Shown in pieces: positions 25,301 to 37,130 of a DNA stretch of 64,000 nucleotides. The position numbers and the translations under genes are program-made. The notes beneath the pieces were generated by a model. That model was given only the letters and a program-made list of their open reading frames with translations, did no database searches and was not told where the DNA came from. Each line of letters begins with the position of its first letter. Positions within the stretch are counted from its first letter, which is position 1. The DNA comes from Pseudisothecium myosuroides. Its lineage: Eukaryota > Streptophyta > Bryopsida > Hypnales > Lembophyllaceae. The DNA is taken from contig OX637295.1 of assembly GCA_951799445.1 (NCBI GenBank), positions 14,880,001-14,944,000 on the forward strand, in the 5' to 3' direction.

Positions 25301-25824
25301 ACCTAGAGGCCTTGCCAATTTGATATGTGAGAGGCCCAAAGTCCTCACTTGCGATTGGACCAAAGGCTGAAATTGGTCCGAATCCCGTTATACCAAGCGT
25401 AGGGATCAATTTGGAGGATTGAATATTTTATTCAAAAAAGACATGATTTGACATGGCTTGAGCTTAATGAATTGGGTGCAATGAGAATGAAACGCCAATT
25501 CTTGGCTTTGGAACCAATGTCAAATTTCAATAAGAATATTTTTTTATTAAATGATGTTTTTTCAACAAATCAAATCCATTGGATTTTGCGTAAATTTGAA
25601 CAACTCTTTTGGTCTCAAATGACAATGAAAAGAGTAAGAGAGGGGTTGAAATTTTCTAGGTTTTATTGAATCACACTAGCTTCTTGGCCTCAAGACCTTT
25701 ACATATGGGAGAACTGACCCTTGTTATAATCTTATTCCATTGAGTAGTTGAGGACGGCCTTAAGCCTAAAAGGGGCTGAAATTTTGTGCAATTAGCTTCA
25801 AGGGGAATTGGCCTGCCCTCTAGG
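25301..25824. repeat. Possible inverted-repeat element
   Basis: ACCTAGAGGCCTTGCCAATT at the left resembles, in reverse complement, the right-hand AATTGGCCTGCCCTCTAGGT, allowing a small gap. No target duplication is visible and the interior is not repetitive within the window, so it may be a MITE-like unit or coincidence. Confidence 0.35.
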
Positions 25825-27378
25825 TCTGTTCATCCCAACAACGAATGGAACTTGAGTTTTGTTTTTTTTCCCTCTAATTTATTTATCATGGAAGATGCAG
25901 TCCTCTGTCCGTCCATAATTGTTCCTCCATCCAACTGAACTGAAGCCACCATTCCCCTGGGCTGGCAAATATATGTATGTGCCTGCCTGGGTCAGTCCCA
26001 TTATTCCCCTAGTCCTGTCTGTACCCGGTGGCTGACTTTTTTTTCTTTTTTTTTTCTTTTTCTTTTTTTGAAACACACCCCGGTGGCTGACTTTCAGTTC
26101 AGTTGGTGTGGGGTCTCAAATGAGTGACCTCTTGATTCAGGCTGAACTCGGCCATTCCCGAGCGGGCGGCACTTCTTTGGAGGCGAGGTGCGGAAGCATT
26201 TTCCATCCAGCCATGAAAAAAGGCCGCTCATTTGCACAAAGTGTGTCACCAACCCTCCCACAAAGCAATCAATTGTATGTGCATGCCACTGTTGGAGGAG
26301 TGAGTGAACCGCAGAATCAGGTCCTCGCAATGCAATGAGTTGGGAGGAGGGGGTGGTTGCCAATTGTACTGCAAATTTAGTTGACTGTCTCTCAATAATG
26401 CCGTTGGCACTCTAGAAACAGCCACGGGGTATGAACTTTCATGTGGGAGGGGAGGTGAACGGAAGTGAAGGGACCAGAGCTTGCACAGGCATACAGTAGA
26501 GGAGTGTAAATTGTTCACTCAACGTCAATGTCAAGATCTCCGCATTTCGGAATCAAGCTCTATCCGCTATACCTCAAGTTGTTTGTTTGTTTTGTTTGTT
26601 ATGGTGAGATCTTTAGAACCTTGCGTCCCCCAATCACATTCTTGGTACCGTCATAAAGCTCTCAGCAAGGAGGAGTGCATGGACTTTGTTTCATGGCGTT
26701 TGAACCTACAATGTGAAAGTTATTGAATTTCATAGTTTTTGTGAAATTTAAAATTTAAAAATTATTTTAACTTTACTTTTAATTTATATTGTGGGAACGG
26801 CACAAGGCACACTAGTCACATATCAAGAGAGGAGGTGTGCTTTGTCAATATCAATATTAGATTTAGAATTCATATTCTACTTTCAAGTGGATGGATATCA
26901 TAAGTTTTTTCTTTTGTCTCTTTGGGAGAATTTTTGAAAATTTTATTGATTTTCAAAGCTAAGACTTAAAGAAATTTTAAATTTTCATATAGGTTCATCT
27001 TCAAATTATCTTCAAAACAATTCTAAACCATTTTTTAAAGGTCATAACTTCAGTCAAAACTTTAGGCTTGATTCTTTATTTTATAATTATTCTATAATAA
27101 CTTGTTTGTAAACCTAACTCACATTCCAATATTGATGCCTACTAATGTTGTAATGTTGGTATTGATAGTGAACAAAATTTCAGTGCATTCACCTCTGCCG
27201 GAGTTGTAATATTACTTTGGATTCAATTTGTTTGTTTCAGTTTCTAACAAAAATCACCATATTCAATGTATAAGAAGAATTTCATCCACTAGTGGAATGA
27301 AAGTCTTTGGACACCATGCAAAGCACTGAGATGACAGGAAGGAACATTGGTTCAATGAGAACTAGTAGGTGGTGCCTA

Positions 27379-27663
27379 CACTACAACAAAACTTGGTAAA
27401 AAGAATTGCACCCAGAATTGGGTGCGGTTCTTTTGACCACAATTCTGCGCAATCCGCAAACAACTACAGATAAGGCCGTTTTGAGAATTTCAGGACATGT
27501 AATATATTGTTGGAAAGGTATTGAATGCTGCTTAAAATTCTCAAAATTGTAGTTGAAGATTAAAAATGAATATTTGCAGTCATTTAAGGATTGTGCAAAA
27601 TGATGCTCAAAAGAACCACATCCAATTTTGAGTGCTTTTTTTTAACCAAGTTTTACTATAGTG
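27379..27663. mobile_element. CACTA-type MITE, 285 bp
   Basis: The left end reads CACTACAACAAAACTTGG and the right end, on the other strand, CACTATAGTAAAACTTGG; both arms continue with AAAAA and GGTTCTTTTGA-like words. CACTA termini with subterminal repeats are the signature of CACTA (En/Spm) elements. The left flank is CTA and the right flank TCA, so the 3-bp duplication is not preserved. No coding capacity. Confidence 0.7.
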
Positions 27664-28670
27664 TCAAGGTTGTCATCAACACCAAGCCCTTGGCAGACAT
27701 GCATTGTACTTTGGATTTGCATAGCCTTCTACTACCGTCCTTGTTTTTGGGTGTGTCAAGGCGGTCTTCAACTAGTATTTAGGATATTAAATTTACTATG
27801 ACTTTAGGACAATAGTAGGGCTTAAATAATAGCTTTCATTTGCATAGGTAATTTGTTGATATTCAAGTGAGGTAGAAATCCATCTATTGACCTGACTAGG
27901 GCTGAGATGGTCTCTCTATGAGGTCTGTGAGTTCTCTCTTCCCCAACTCTTCAACCTCAGCTTGGTTTATACTTGGGTTCATGGCCGAGGAAGTGTACCC
28001 CTGGAATACCTCTACTTCCAAGCTACAACAATTAAGAGCAGAAACTACTATATTTTGTACAAATATTTCGTCTTCCATTTAATGTATAGAATTCTCTGCC
28101 TAGTCAAGGTGCCCGTTGGGGTGACTATACCCTGTACCCATTGTTGCATTGTGATGATCTTCTTAAAACAATAGAGAACTTCCTGAGATTAACACTTTTG
28201 ATTGTATTTGCACCAATTGTTCGCCTTTGGGGCATAACAGTTCCAGTAATCAAGTCTTTGTCTTCCAACTCACTCCCACCTTATTTTGAGTTGCTACCTT
28301 CTTCTAATCTAGATGTAGAATGTATATGTACAAGGCTTGAGTACGCAATTGGAAGCAATGAAGGCGGATTTAATCTATATTTGGGATAGTGCCTAGGGAT
28401 ATAGCTCCTTTGCAACCTCTAGTTTGGGCCTTTTGCTTTGTTGCTCTCGGATCTCCAATATTGTTAACTATTATGTCCATAGTCATTGTATGCGCCTTGT
28501 TCAACAATGTATCTATAAATTTGTCAAGGTTGCTTACAATCTTCTGAGAAACTCACTCTAATGGAAGCTTATTCCTACCAAAACACAATGGAAATGGCCT
28601 AAGATGTCTAGGGTCAAAGCACACTAATAGGAGCCACTTGTAGACGTTGTTGAGGTGCTTATAGAGGTCC
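27664..28670. other. Intergenic stretch
   Basis: No gene is supported. Near 28,560 a plus-strand phrase (WKLIPTKTQWKW) faintly recalls the C-terminal zinc-binding segment of plant LINE reverse transcriptases, but it is too short to call. Confidence 0.35.
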
Positions 28671-29597
28671 TTAACCCCTAAAGTTCCATGACTATGTTTT
28701 CACCAAAAACACTAAAAAACTGCCATTTTAGTACAAGTACCAAATTTTTGAATTTTTTTTTGGACATGTGTAACCGTAGGATCTTATAGTAAACTAGCTT
28801 TAGAAGATGTGAAAAAAATTTCAGAATTTTCCACCATGTGGATTGGAAGATATTAGCATTTGAATTGGCAAAAATCTTTTTTTGGTCCTTGCAAAAAACA
28901 GGGCAGCTGCACTTCACAAGGTCACATTTGTATGAAAAAATGTCCAAAATGGTGGTGCTTCTTCGAATTCTTTTTCCAAAACAAGTTGGCTACATGCTTA
29001 AAATTTTTCAAATCATTTTGTAATTGTACAACATATACAAAAAAATAGTAAGTAGAAAGAAGTAGAGAATGATCCAAAATACTAAATTGTTAAGAATTTA
29101 ATTATGGAATTGAAAAATGTCAATCCAAATGGGTAATGTTGTAATAAACAACCTACATCCTATAATTTTTTTCTTTTTCAAAAAATATTAAAAATTGAGT
29201 TAAATAAACAACTTCAAAGTTTATTTCAGAGTAGAGAATCCATAACTGCCCACAAACTAAAAAAACTCATAACTTTTGACTCATTGGTCAAAATGGAATG
29301 ATTCAAAGCTTTCTACACATATATAACTCTAGAAAACCAATTTCAATTTCTTATTTTTGAAAAAAGTGATTTTTTATTATCTGCCAGGACTGCCTAGTTA
29401 TGAAAAAAGATAACATATCTGGCCATAACTTTTGACTCCTATTTCCAAATGTCATGAAATTTAGTGCATATGAAAGATATTCCTTGCACCCACCTTCTAC
29501 TGAAATTTCAGCTTAAAATATGGAAATTTCTAGTCACACATACCTGTCAAAAATTTCTATACGGTAAAAAAATGCATGCCGGTCCTTTAGGGGTTAA
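28671..29597 (+). mobile_element. TTAA-bounded element, copy D (full length)
   Basis: A 927-bp copy with clean termini: TTAACCCCTAAAGTTCC at left and GGTCCTTTAGGGGTTAA at right. It has the same orientation as A and B and carries all family landmarks. It faces copy E across a 47-bp gap. The family has 13-15 bp terminal inverted repeats and is not palindromic inside. Short ORFs on both strands resemble those in copies B, E and F only because the nucleotide sequences are related. Confidence 0.85.
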
Positions 29598-29644
29598 TGG
29601 AATATTCCACCAAACAATTGTCGCTTGTGCATCTAAAATAGTCT

Positions 29645-30570
29645 TTAACCCCTAAAGGACCAACATGCATTTTTTGGCAACATAGAAATTTTGGGCAGGT
29701 ACGTGTGACTAGAAATTTGCATATTTTGGACTGAAATTATTAAAGAAGGTGGAAACAAGGAATATATTTCATTTGTTCAAAATTTCATGACATTTGGAAA
29801 TAGGAGTCAAAAGTTATTGTATGATATGTAGTTTGTTTCTCAACTCGGGCAATTCGGGTAGATAAAAAAAATCACTTTTTGCAAAAATAAAAATTTGAAA
29901 TTGGTTATATATATATATTTCGAAAGCTTTGATTCATTCCATTTTGATCAATGAGTCAAATCTTATGAGGATTTTTAGTTTGCAGGTAGTTATGTATTGT
30001 CTACTCTAAAATAAACTTTGAAGTCATTTATTTCACTCAATTTTCAATATTTTTCAAAAAAAATAAAATTGTAGGATGTAGATTGTGTATTACAACATTG
30101 CAGTCATTGAGATTGGCATTTTTCAATTCCATAGTTAACTTCTTAACAATTTAGTATTTTGAACTATTCTCTACTTCTTTCTACTTACAATTTTTGTCCT
30201 ATATGTTGTACAATTTCAAATGATTTGAAAATTTTCAAGCATATAGCCAACTTGCCCTAAAGAATGAATCCAAAGAAGCACAACCATTTTGTAATTTTTT
30301 TCATAATAATCTGACCTTGTGAAGTGCAGCTGCCCGGTTTTTTGCAAGGCCAAAAAAAAGACTTTTGCCACTTCAAACGCTAATATCTTGCAATCTATAC
30401 GATGGAAATTTCTGAAGTTTTTTCCACATATTTTCAAACCAAAACACTACAAGATCTTACGGTTACATGTGTCCAAAACTGATATTTTTCAAAAATTTGG
30501 TAATTGTACTAGAAATAGCAGTTTTGGAGCATTTTTGTTGAGAACATAGTCAAGGAATTTTAGGGGTTAA
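29645..30570 (-). mobile_element. TTAA-bounded element, copy E (full length, inverted)
   Basis: A 926-bp copy running TTAACCCCTAAAGGACC to TTTTAGGGGTTAA, the reverse orientation of copy D. Together D and E make an inverted pair of about 1.9 kb. The host sequence before E (AATATTCCACCAAACAATTG) resembles that after E (AATATTCTACCAAAAATTG), hinting that the insertion lies in a locally duplicated sequence. Confidence 0.85.
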
Positions 30571-31997
30571 GTCATTTGTAATGGATTCTTATTGCAATAT
30601 TCTACCAAAAATTGTTGTTTATCCATCTAAAGTCTCGTCTAAAGTAGTCTTTAAATCATCTATAATGGTTCCTTATTGAATCCAATTAAGTAGAATTAAG
30701 CAGTGGTTACAACTACATTTTGGCCCTTTTGATACTTATAAATTTAACATAATTAATTTTGTTTTACATTATGGCATGTAGCCATAACTAAGAAACAATG
30801 CTGTACAATTTTTTTCATATTTCAACTTATACTCAAGAGTTAGAATGAAGATTCTTAAAAAAAAAGCAATGGTTATGCCCAAGTTGGCTCCTATTAGCAT
30901 GCTTCCACCCTCTACTGATATCATCAAGCTTAATTAGTAAAACTTGAAGTTTTGGTGTTAGACTCCAATCTGCTAGGGGACTTTGAATTCTCCTCTAATG
31001 TTGTAGTAGACCAGTATTACTATAAGATAACCAATAGCCCAATGTTTTTAGTAGATTTTGGAGGGACAATTGGATTGTGGAACATAAAAGTGTGCGTCAC
31101 CAACTTGGATTCCGCCAAATAATTTGTTGGTTGTACAATGCAGCATGACTTAAAGTTTGATAGGACTCTACCCTCAAGTACCACTATGGAGGGTCAATCA
31201 TCAATGGGGACCTCATGACCGCGTTAACCCCATGGAGTAGTTTTTTTCCCTTAACAACAACAACAATTTGGATGTGAATTGGAGTGGTACCGAAGCTGAT
31301 TTACCTAGTCCATTAATTTCACACTATCACTCCTTGTTCTCAAATGACAATATTGATGAAAATCCACTGCTTGAACCATGGGTTTAATATACCAAAGAAG
31401 ACACATTCACATATCCCTTCAAGTAGGAATATGTAGATATATAATGCGAGAAGGCCGATGACTTCATTTTCAAGCCAACAAACAAAGGTTTTCACGGCTC
31501 ATTCTCTATTCCATATTCTCTAGTTTTGGATCATTTGAGCGCACAATAGAGTATTTTATTTAGTTTTGTCCACCTAAGGTGATGCATTGAATTGTGGTGG
31601 AGATTAATCGGTGAGAGCCTTGCGTTTCAATGTCTTATCACATGCCTTCTATCTATGACGTAGATGTTGTCATGTATCATGCTACCATGGATCATGGTTA
31701 GACGTTGTTATTTAGGATTTTAGCTCCCATATCAATATTGTATTATGTTGTATTCCATTAGCCTTGACCATGACGCTTGTGGTATGTCATATAGCTTGCC
31801 TTGAGTTAGTCTCATCAAGTTCTATTGGTCATTGTGATTGTATTCATGGTCATTAGCATGCTTGGCACACTAGGTGAGACTCCTTAGCTCAAGGGTTCTT
31901 TAGTGATTATGGTTGTGTATTTCATATGAGTTAGTCAGAGTCTATATAGTCCTTTGTGTGCAGTCTTTTGTGCATATGAGCGATGCCATTGACATTC
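30571..31997. other. Intergenic stretch
   Basis: No gene recognised. Composition is moderately AT-rich; no repeat of the families described is present. Confidence 0.4.
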
Positions 31998-32448
31998 TGT
32001 GGAAAAATTGCAATCACTAGAAGAAAACTGTGTTGTATTTGACAAAAACTGCGTTGTACTCAATACAAAGTGTGGGGTGGATTTTGTTGAATTCTCCCTT
32101 CATAATACAAAATTCTGCGTTTTACTTGTCAAATTTTGTATTGAAATGGTGGAACGCAAAATTTTGTGTTATGAAGGGAGAACTCAACAAAATCCACCCC
32201 ACACTTTGTAATGAGTACAACGCAGTTTTTGTCAAATACAACACAGATTTGACAAGTTAAACGCAGTTTTCTTCAAGTGAATCTTGCAAGCTAGTGAACA
32301 AAGCTTTACTTCCGATAATAAACAATGAGGAAGGACCTCAGTACATACAGTTAATTAAATCTAATTAGTCTAAACCTAATTAGCTACTGGATGAATGGCA
32401 TCCAAGGATGAAATCCTAAAAACCTAACGGTTTCCTATGATACCAACA
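31998..32448 (-). repeat. 3' LTR of the copia element, interrupted by a MITE
   Basis: On the minus strand it starts TGTTGGTATCATAGGAAA and ends TTTTTCCACA. Without the MITE and its extra target copy it is about 183 bp, against 168 bp for the 5' LTR. The excess is a short internal duplication around CTAATTAGTCTAAA. The polypurine tract adjoins it at 32,449. Confidence 0.85.
32015..32279. mobile_element. CACTA-type MITE, 265 bp, inside the copia 3' LTR
   Basis: The left end is CACTAGAAGAAAACTG and the right end, on the other strand, CACTTGAAGAAAACTG. AAT flanks both sides (32,012-32,014 and 32,280-32,282). The interior is a nearly perfect foldback: words such as AAAATCCACCCCACACTTTG and GAACTCAACAAAATCC occur on both arms. 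The uninterrupted 5' LTR reads GCAATCTTGCAAG at this point, which is the empty site. No coding capacity. Confidence 0.9.
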
Positions 32449-32459
32449 CCCCCCCTCAA
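32449..32459 (-). other. Polypurine tract of the copia element
   Basis: TTGAGGGGGGG on the minus strand lies immediately before the 3' LTR start TGTTGG. This is where plus-strand DNA synthesis of LTR retrotransposons is primed. Confidence 0.8.
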
Positions 32460-33856
32460 TCGCAAGATTGTTTGTTGCTTATGTGAGCGAAGTGAGTGAG
32501 AATTGCAGGTTGCGGAAAAACAATGGCGCGGGTCAGAGTGTGGAATTGGTAGCATCTTTGGGCGGTGTGAGCTCCCAATTTGTCACTTGGGACTCGTAGA
32601 ATTATTTTTTTGGAAATTTGCAATTTAAATTTGATAAAAGTATAGAAAAACCCATAAAAAGAGTGTAGAACCGAAATAGGGTTGTGTCATACCCATTATA
32701 GTATTTGGTCTAGATTTGTGTTTTTTACTTAGAATCCTCCAAACCTTGCCTAAAAATAGTATAGAAATAACGAAAAGGTTAGATTTGGAGGATTCGAGTC
32801 ACACAGCCCCAAAAGGGCTAAATCCCACCATGAATGTGGCGATTCATGGCTAGGTCGGACCGAGGGATCCACAGCGAGGCCACTAGGTCGGGTCCTAGAG
32901 TTAGATTTAGAATTCCCCATTAGATCGACGAATTCCCAAAATCCCGATTGTTAGCATGCAGGAGCCACTCACGCAAGACCGGGCCCGTGGAGGAATCTAC
33001 AGCCCAAGGATGGTGTTCTAGGATGAATCCCATGCCAGGAATCCAACGGCGAAATCGGTTCGCCAAGATTCCTCCACCTGCAGAAGATTTCCGCACCGTC
33101 GCTAATTCGAGGAGATGGCCAGTTTTAAATCTCCATTGACCAATCGTGCCAGGTATGGAAACACACCCGCACGTCTTTCATGCGACTCCCTGAGAGGTCA
33201 CGTGAAAAATCCCGGCATCTTCCGACTTGCAGAAAAACCTTTTCCGGGTGGTCAACCCTCCTAACCTCCAACGGGAATTTCATGGAAATTACCTAGGTTA
33301 CAATAAAATCTCATTAAAAATTAGACTAGCTTGTTTTATGTTAATAATGCACTCCGTGAAGTTTCACGACATTCCGATAGCGGCAAGTACCCGAACTGGC
33401 GAGATTCCTCGGGAATTAACCACTTGGCGGGGTCCCCGCCACGTTGACCGGCATCCCGGGCCCATATGATGGCGAAACGAAGTCAACCAAAAGTCCTTTC
33501 CGACTCTCTCGCACCTACCGGAGACCCTAGGCTATTCACATTTCTCAAAATAGAAGACCCCCAAGATCTAGGATTTTACCACGATTTGGTTTTTAAACTA
33601 AATTAGCCTACGATGGATTTTTGGCCTCGGTATGGGGGATAGCCGGGTCTAGGACTAAACACGGCGATCTGGATCCAACGGCACAATCCGTTTGGCGATT
33701 GGAGCTAATCTCCAAAAGTTAGGATGTTGGTCCAGCATAGATGGTAGAAGTAGAAATTTAGGATGTAGGATGAAAATCTTTGAGGATGAGGATGAAAATC
33801 CCCGTTGATAAGGTTACCTTAGAGCTTTAGAGAGAGGGGTGAGCCCTTGGGAAACC

Positions 33857-33863
33857 TATATAA
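33857..33863 (+). promoter_or_regulatory. TATA box of the solo LTR
   Basis: TATATAAGGGC sits about 1.3 kb inside the LTR and is followed by a CT-rich stretch (TTTCTCTCTCTAAAAC), a usual arrangement at plant transcription starts. It is assigned from sequence only. Confidence 0.5.
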
Positions 33864-34285
33864 GGGCCCCATTTCTCTCTCTAAAACACCCCCTCACTTT
33901 TGTTTGGGTCCGTGGGTCCAATTTGCTTTGGATATTTTGGCGTTTGAAGCCAAAAACCTCTACGGTGTTTTTGGAGCACTTTTTGTTCTATTGTTGCTAG
34001 ATTTCAAGCTTTGAAGGTCCTTAGGGGGTCTTTCTATCTTGCCTTGTGTACTTCTTGTGCGTTGTTATACCCTTGTTATGAGTTAAGAGTCCTTGTTTCT
34101 CTCTTGTTGTACCTTTGTGAAGCTAACTTGTGAGTTTAGAAGTCTTTTGGTGTCTTGTCCTAATCCTAAAGTCACCCCCCACCGTACCTTGGCGATGCCG
34201 CTTTGGGGGGCCTTTAGCTTGTGAAATTGTGTGTCTTTACGTGTCCTAACGTGTTGTCTTCCCTCACTTACGTGTTCTCGCCCTT

Positions 34286-34500
34286 TTCTAATCTTCCCCT
34301 TGTTGTGTGGACCTCCCTCGGGACGGCGAAGCTTTGGCTTTGTCACGTGTGTTTCTCAAGTTTGTCTTTTCTAACTTCTTCTAATATTCCCCTTGTTGTG
34401 TGGATCCCCCCTCGGGATGGCGAAGCTTTGGCTTTGTCACGTGTTTTTTTTTGAGTTTGTCTTTTCTACCTTCTTCTAATATTCCCCTTGTTGTGTGAAA
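34286..34500 (+). repeat. Tandem repeat inside the solo LTR, about 94-bp unit
   Basis: The phrase TTCTAATATTCCCCTTGTTG recurs at 34,286, 34,379 and 34,474, each followed by a GGCGAAGCTTTG motif. The GGCGGAGCTTTGAAC motif continues downstream at about 34,573, 34,634 and 34,813. These lie downstream of the presumed TATA box, so they would be in the transcript leader. Confidence 0.7.
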
Positions 34501-35879
34501 CCCCCCACGGCGGCGAAGCTTTGAACTAGTGACCACGTCAAGTCCTATAGTGTGTGTTAAAATAGTCTTAGACGGCGGAGCTTTGAACCCGTGGAGTGTC
34601 ACAAGTCCTAAAGTTGGTGTTAAACCCAATTTTACGGCGGAGCCTTGAACCTCCATAGCCTTAGATTCCAAAGTCTAGTTTCCAAGACCTTCTTGGAAAA
34701 GTCCAGAGTTTAGCTTCCAAGATTGGTCACGAGTTTCTAGGAAGAGAGTGACCCTCCCGTACCACTTAGCTTAGGTGACCGTTCTAAAAATTTGGGGCCT
34801 AACCCCCCGGACGGCGAAGCTTCGATCCTAGCCCTAACCCTCTACTAAAAATCCAATTTAAGTTGTGTTAGTGGGTTCCCCTAAGGGAACCCGGTTGTGT
34901 GGATTTTTGGTAAGGGCAGCCAGTACCCCGGACCAGTAAACAGCCAGCATACCGGACCAGCATACAGCCAGCCATACCGGACCGGCAGCCAACCATACAG
35001 CCAGCATACATCGGGCAGTCAGCTTGACTGAACTAACATCAGCATCAGGCAAAGTCAGCTTGACTGAATTAAACATCAACATCGGGCTGGTCAGCTTGGT
35101 GGACTAAAATCTACACTATTGGATTTCCAGAACTAAACGGGACGATGCCCTGTGGGGCCCCAACCACCCTTTTTTTTTAATTTTTTGATCTTTTAAAGTT
35201 TGAAATTTTGGAATCCATTTGGGGAGAGGAAAAAACTCAAATTGGAACTTCAAAAACACAAGAGAAAAGGGGAGGGAGAAATAGAGGTTGCCACTCCACG
35301 CGCCACTTGCACAAAAACTTCCTATCCAACCTGCATCACCACTCACCACGACACACAATGGAAGGAGATTAGGAATGGAGGAGAAGAAGTAGGCAAGGAA
35401 GGGAGAGAGACGATAAATAGTGCCTAGCTAGGAGATTAGGTAGGAAATCTAGAAGAACTCCTTGCGATCGTTGGGAGGAAGATTAGGATGACACAAAGCA
35501 AAGTTGCGTAAGAGGGTAGGAGGCTCATTAAAACTTCACGAAGTTTGAGACTAGAAGCGTAAGACCACCATCACCACGGTTGGTGGAATAGTTCAAGAGT
35601 AGAAGGAAGAGGAGGAGAGAAAGAAAAGGAGAAGGAAATGGGAAGAAAGGGTTACAACATCATACGTGTAACGTTTTCTTTTCTACAAATTAAGCCATGG
35701 GCCTTGAAAAAAATAAAATAAATAAAGACCATAACACAAAAATAAAAGAAGACAATCGCGAGTGGCCACCATGGAGCACGAGGACGCGCATGTGGACGGG
35801 GATGACGTCATTTCCGACACTAGCAGTAACGAGGTGGGTCATTAAACTAATCCTAGTCGTTTCTCCCTAATTAGCATTT

Positions 35880-37130
35880 GTTTTTCTAATCAGCCCTTAG
35901 AGCGTGATTAGCATCCGAGATTAGCATAAATTAGAAGTTTAGATTCAAAAGTTGATAGATTAGGGGTAGAGGGTTCCAAAAACATCTTATAATTAAGATT
36001 CGACCGTAAACTGACCGCGTTAGGCTAAGTTAAGCGGTAGGGGGTAGAACGGAGGATTTTTAATTAAATTTGATCCACAAGGAACAATGGACGGAAATTA
36101 GGATTAGATTAGAAGGAGAATTTAGGATTAAAATTAAAGATCAAATAACAATTAAAAACCTAGAGTTAAATTAAGATTTTAATTAGGGAAGTTAAAATTC
36201 AGAAGTCGAAATGTGGAGTTAACTTTGGGAAGTAAAAAGTAGAGTAGGAAATAGAAGTCAAAAGTAAAATCCACTTAGGAAGTAGATTGTTGAGTTAGAA
36301 ATAGAATTAAAATTAGAAGTCAAAACCCTAGAGTTAAAAGTTGGAATTAAATTTAGGAGGGTAACATTTAGAGTTAATCTAGGATTAAAATGATAGGATT
36401 AAATTTGGAAGTAGAAGTCAAAAGTCAAAAGTCAAAAGTTTAGATTGAATTTAAAGGTTAAATTTTAAAGTCAATAGGAGAGTAAAAGGTTAGAGTGAAA
36501 AGCTAAAAGTAGAAGTTAAAACTTAGAGGTAGAAGTTAAATTTTAGAGTTAGTTGGAAGTTGAAAAATCTAAAGTCAAAGTGAAAACGTAGAGTTAAACC
36601 TGGAGGTTAAGATTGGGAATTAATTTTAGAAGTAAAAATTTAGAGTTAAAAGTAAAAAATCTAGAGTTAAATTAGGAGTAAAAATCTACAGTAAAAAGTG
36701 AAAAGTTAGAGTTAACTTTAGAGGATAAATCTTAGAGTAGTTTAGAAATAAGAACATAGAATTAAAAGTGAAACTTAGAATTACCCTAGAAGGTTAAAAC
36801 TTGGAAGTTAGGAGTTGAAGTTGATTTAGAAGTAAAAACCTAGAGTTAAAAGTCAAAACCGTAGAGTTAAATTTAGAAGGGTAAATTTAGAATAAAATAG
36901 AGGAGGAAAAACTTAAAGTTAAAAGTTAAACCTAGAGTTAAATTCCGAGGATAAATTTCAGAGTTAAATTAAGAGTAAAAACCTAGAGTCAAAAGTCGGT
37001 AGTTAATATTTAAAACCAAGTTAAAAGAGTAAATATCTAGAGTTTCATTTAGAGGTTGAAAATTAGAGTAAGAGTTGAACTTTAGAATTAGTCTTTAGAA
37101 GTAGAATTTCTAGGTGGAGTCTTAAAAACC
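35880..37130. repeat. Degenerate purine-skewed repeat tract within the solo LTR
   Basis: For about 1.2 kb the plus strand is poor in C and built from loosely repeated words such as TAGAGTTAAA, AAAGTCAAAA and TAGAAGTAAAA. No fixed period is obvious. It looks like an old, degenerate short tandem repeat that helps to explain the great length of this LTR. Confidence 0.6.

Larger units (their letters stand above)
21940..27378. other. Long intergenic stretch without supported genes
   Basis: AT-rich apart from roughly 25,850-26,700, which has a more balanced composition and several overlapping short ORFs without recognisable motifs. Two local repeats and one possible inverted-repeat unit are listed separately. 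I see no exon or RNA gene. Confidence 0.45.

Noticed and set aside
28540..28620. Possible LINE zinc-binding segment
   Set aside because: Only about a dozen residues resemble the motif, with stops nearby and no reverse transcriptase upstream.
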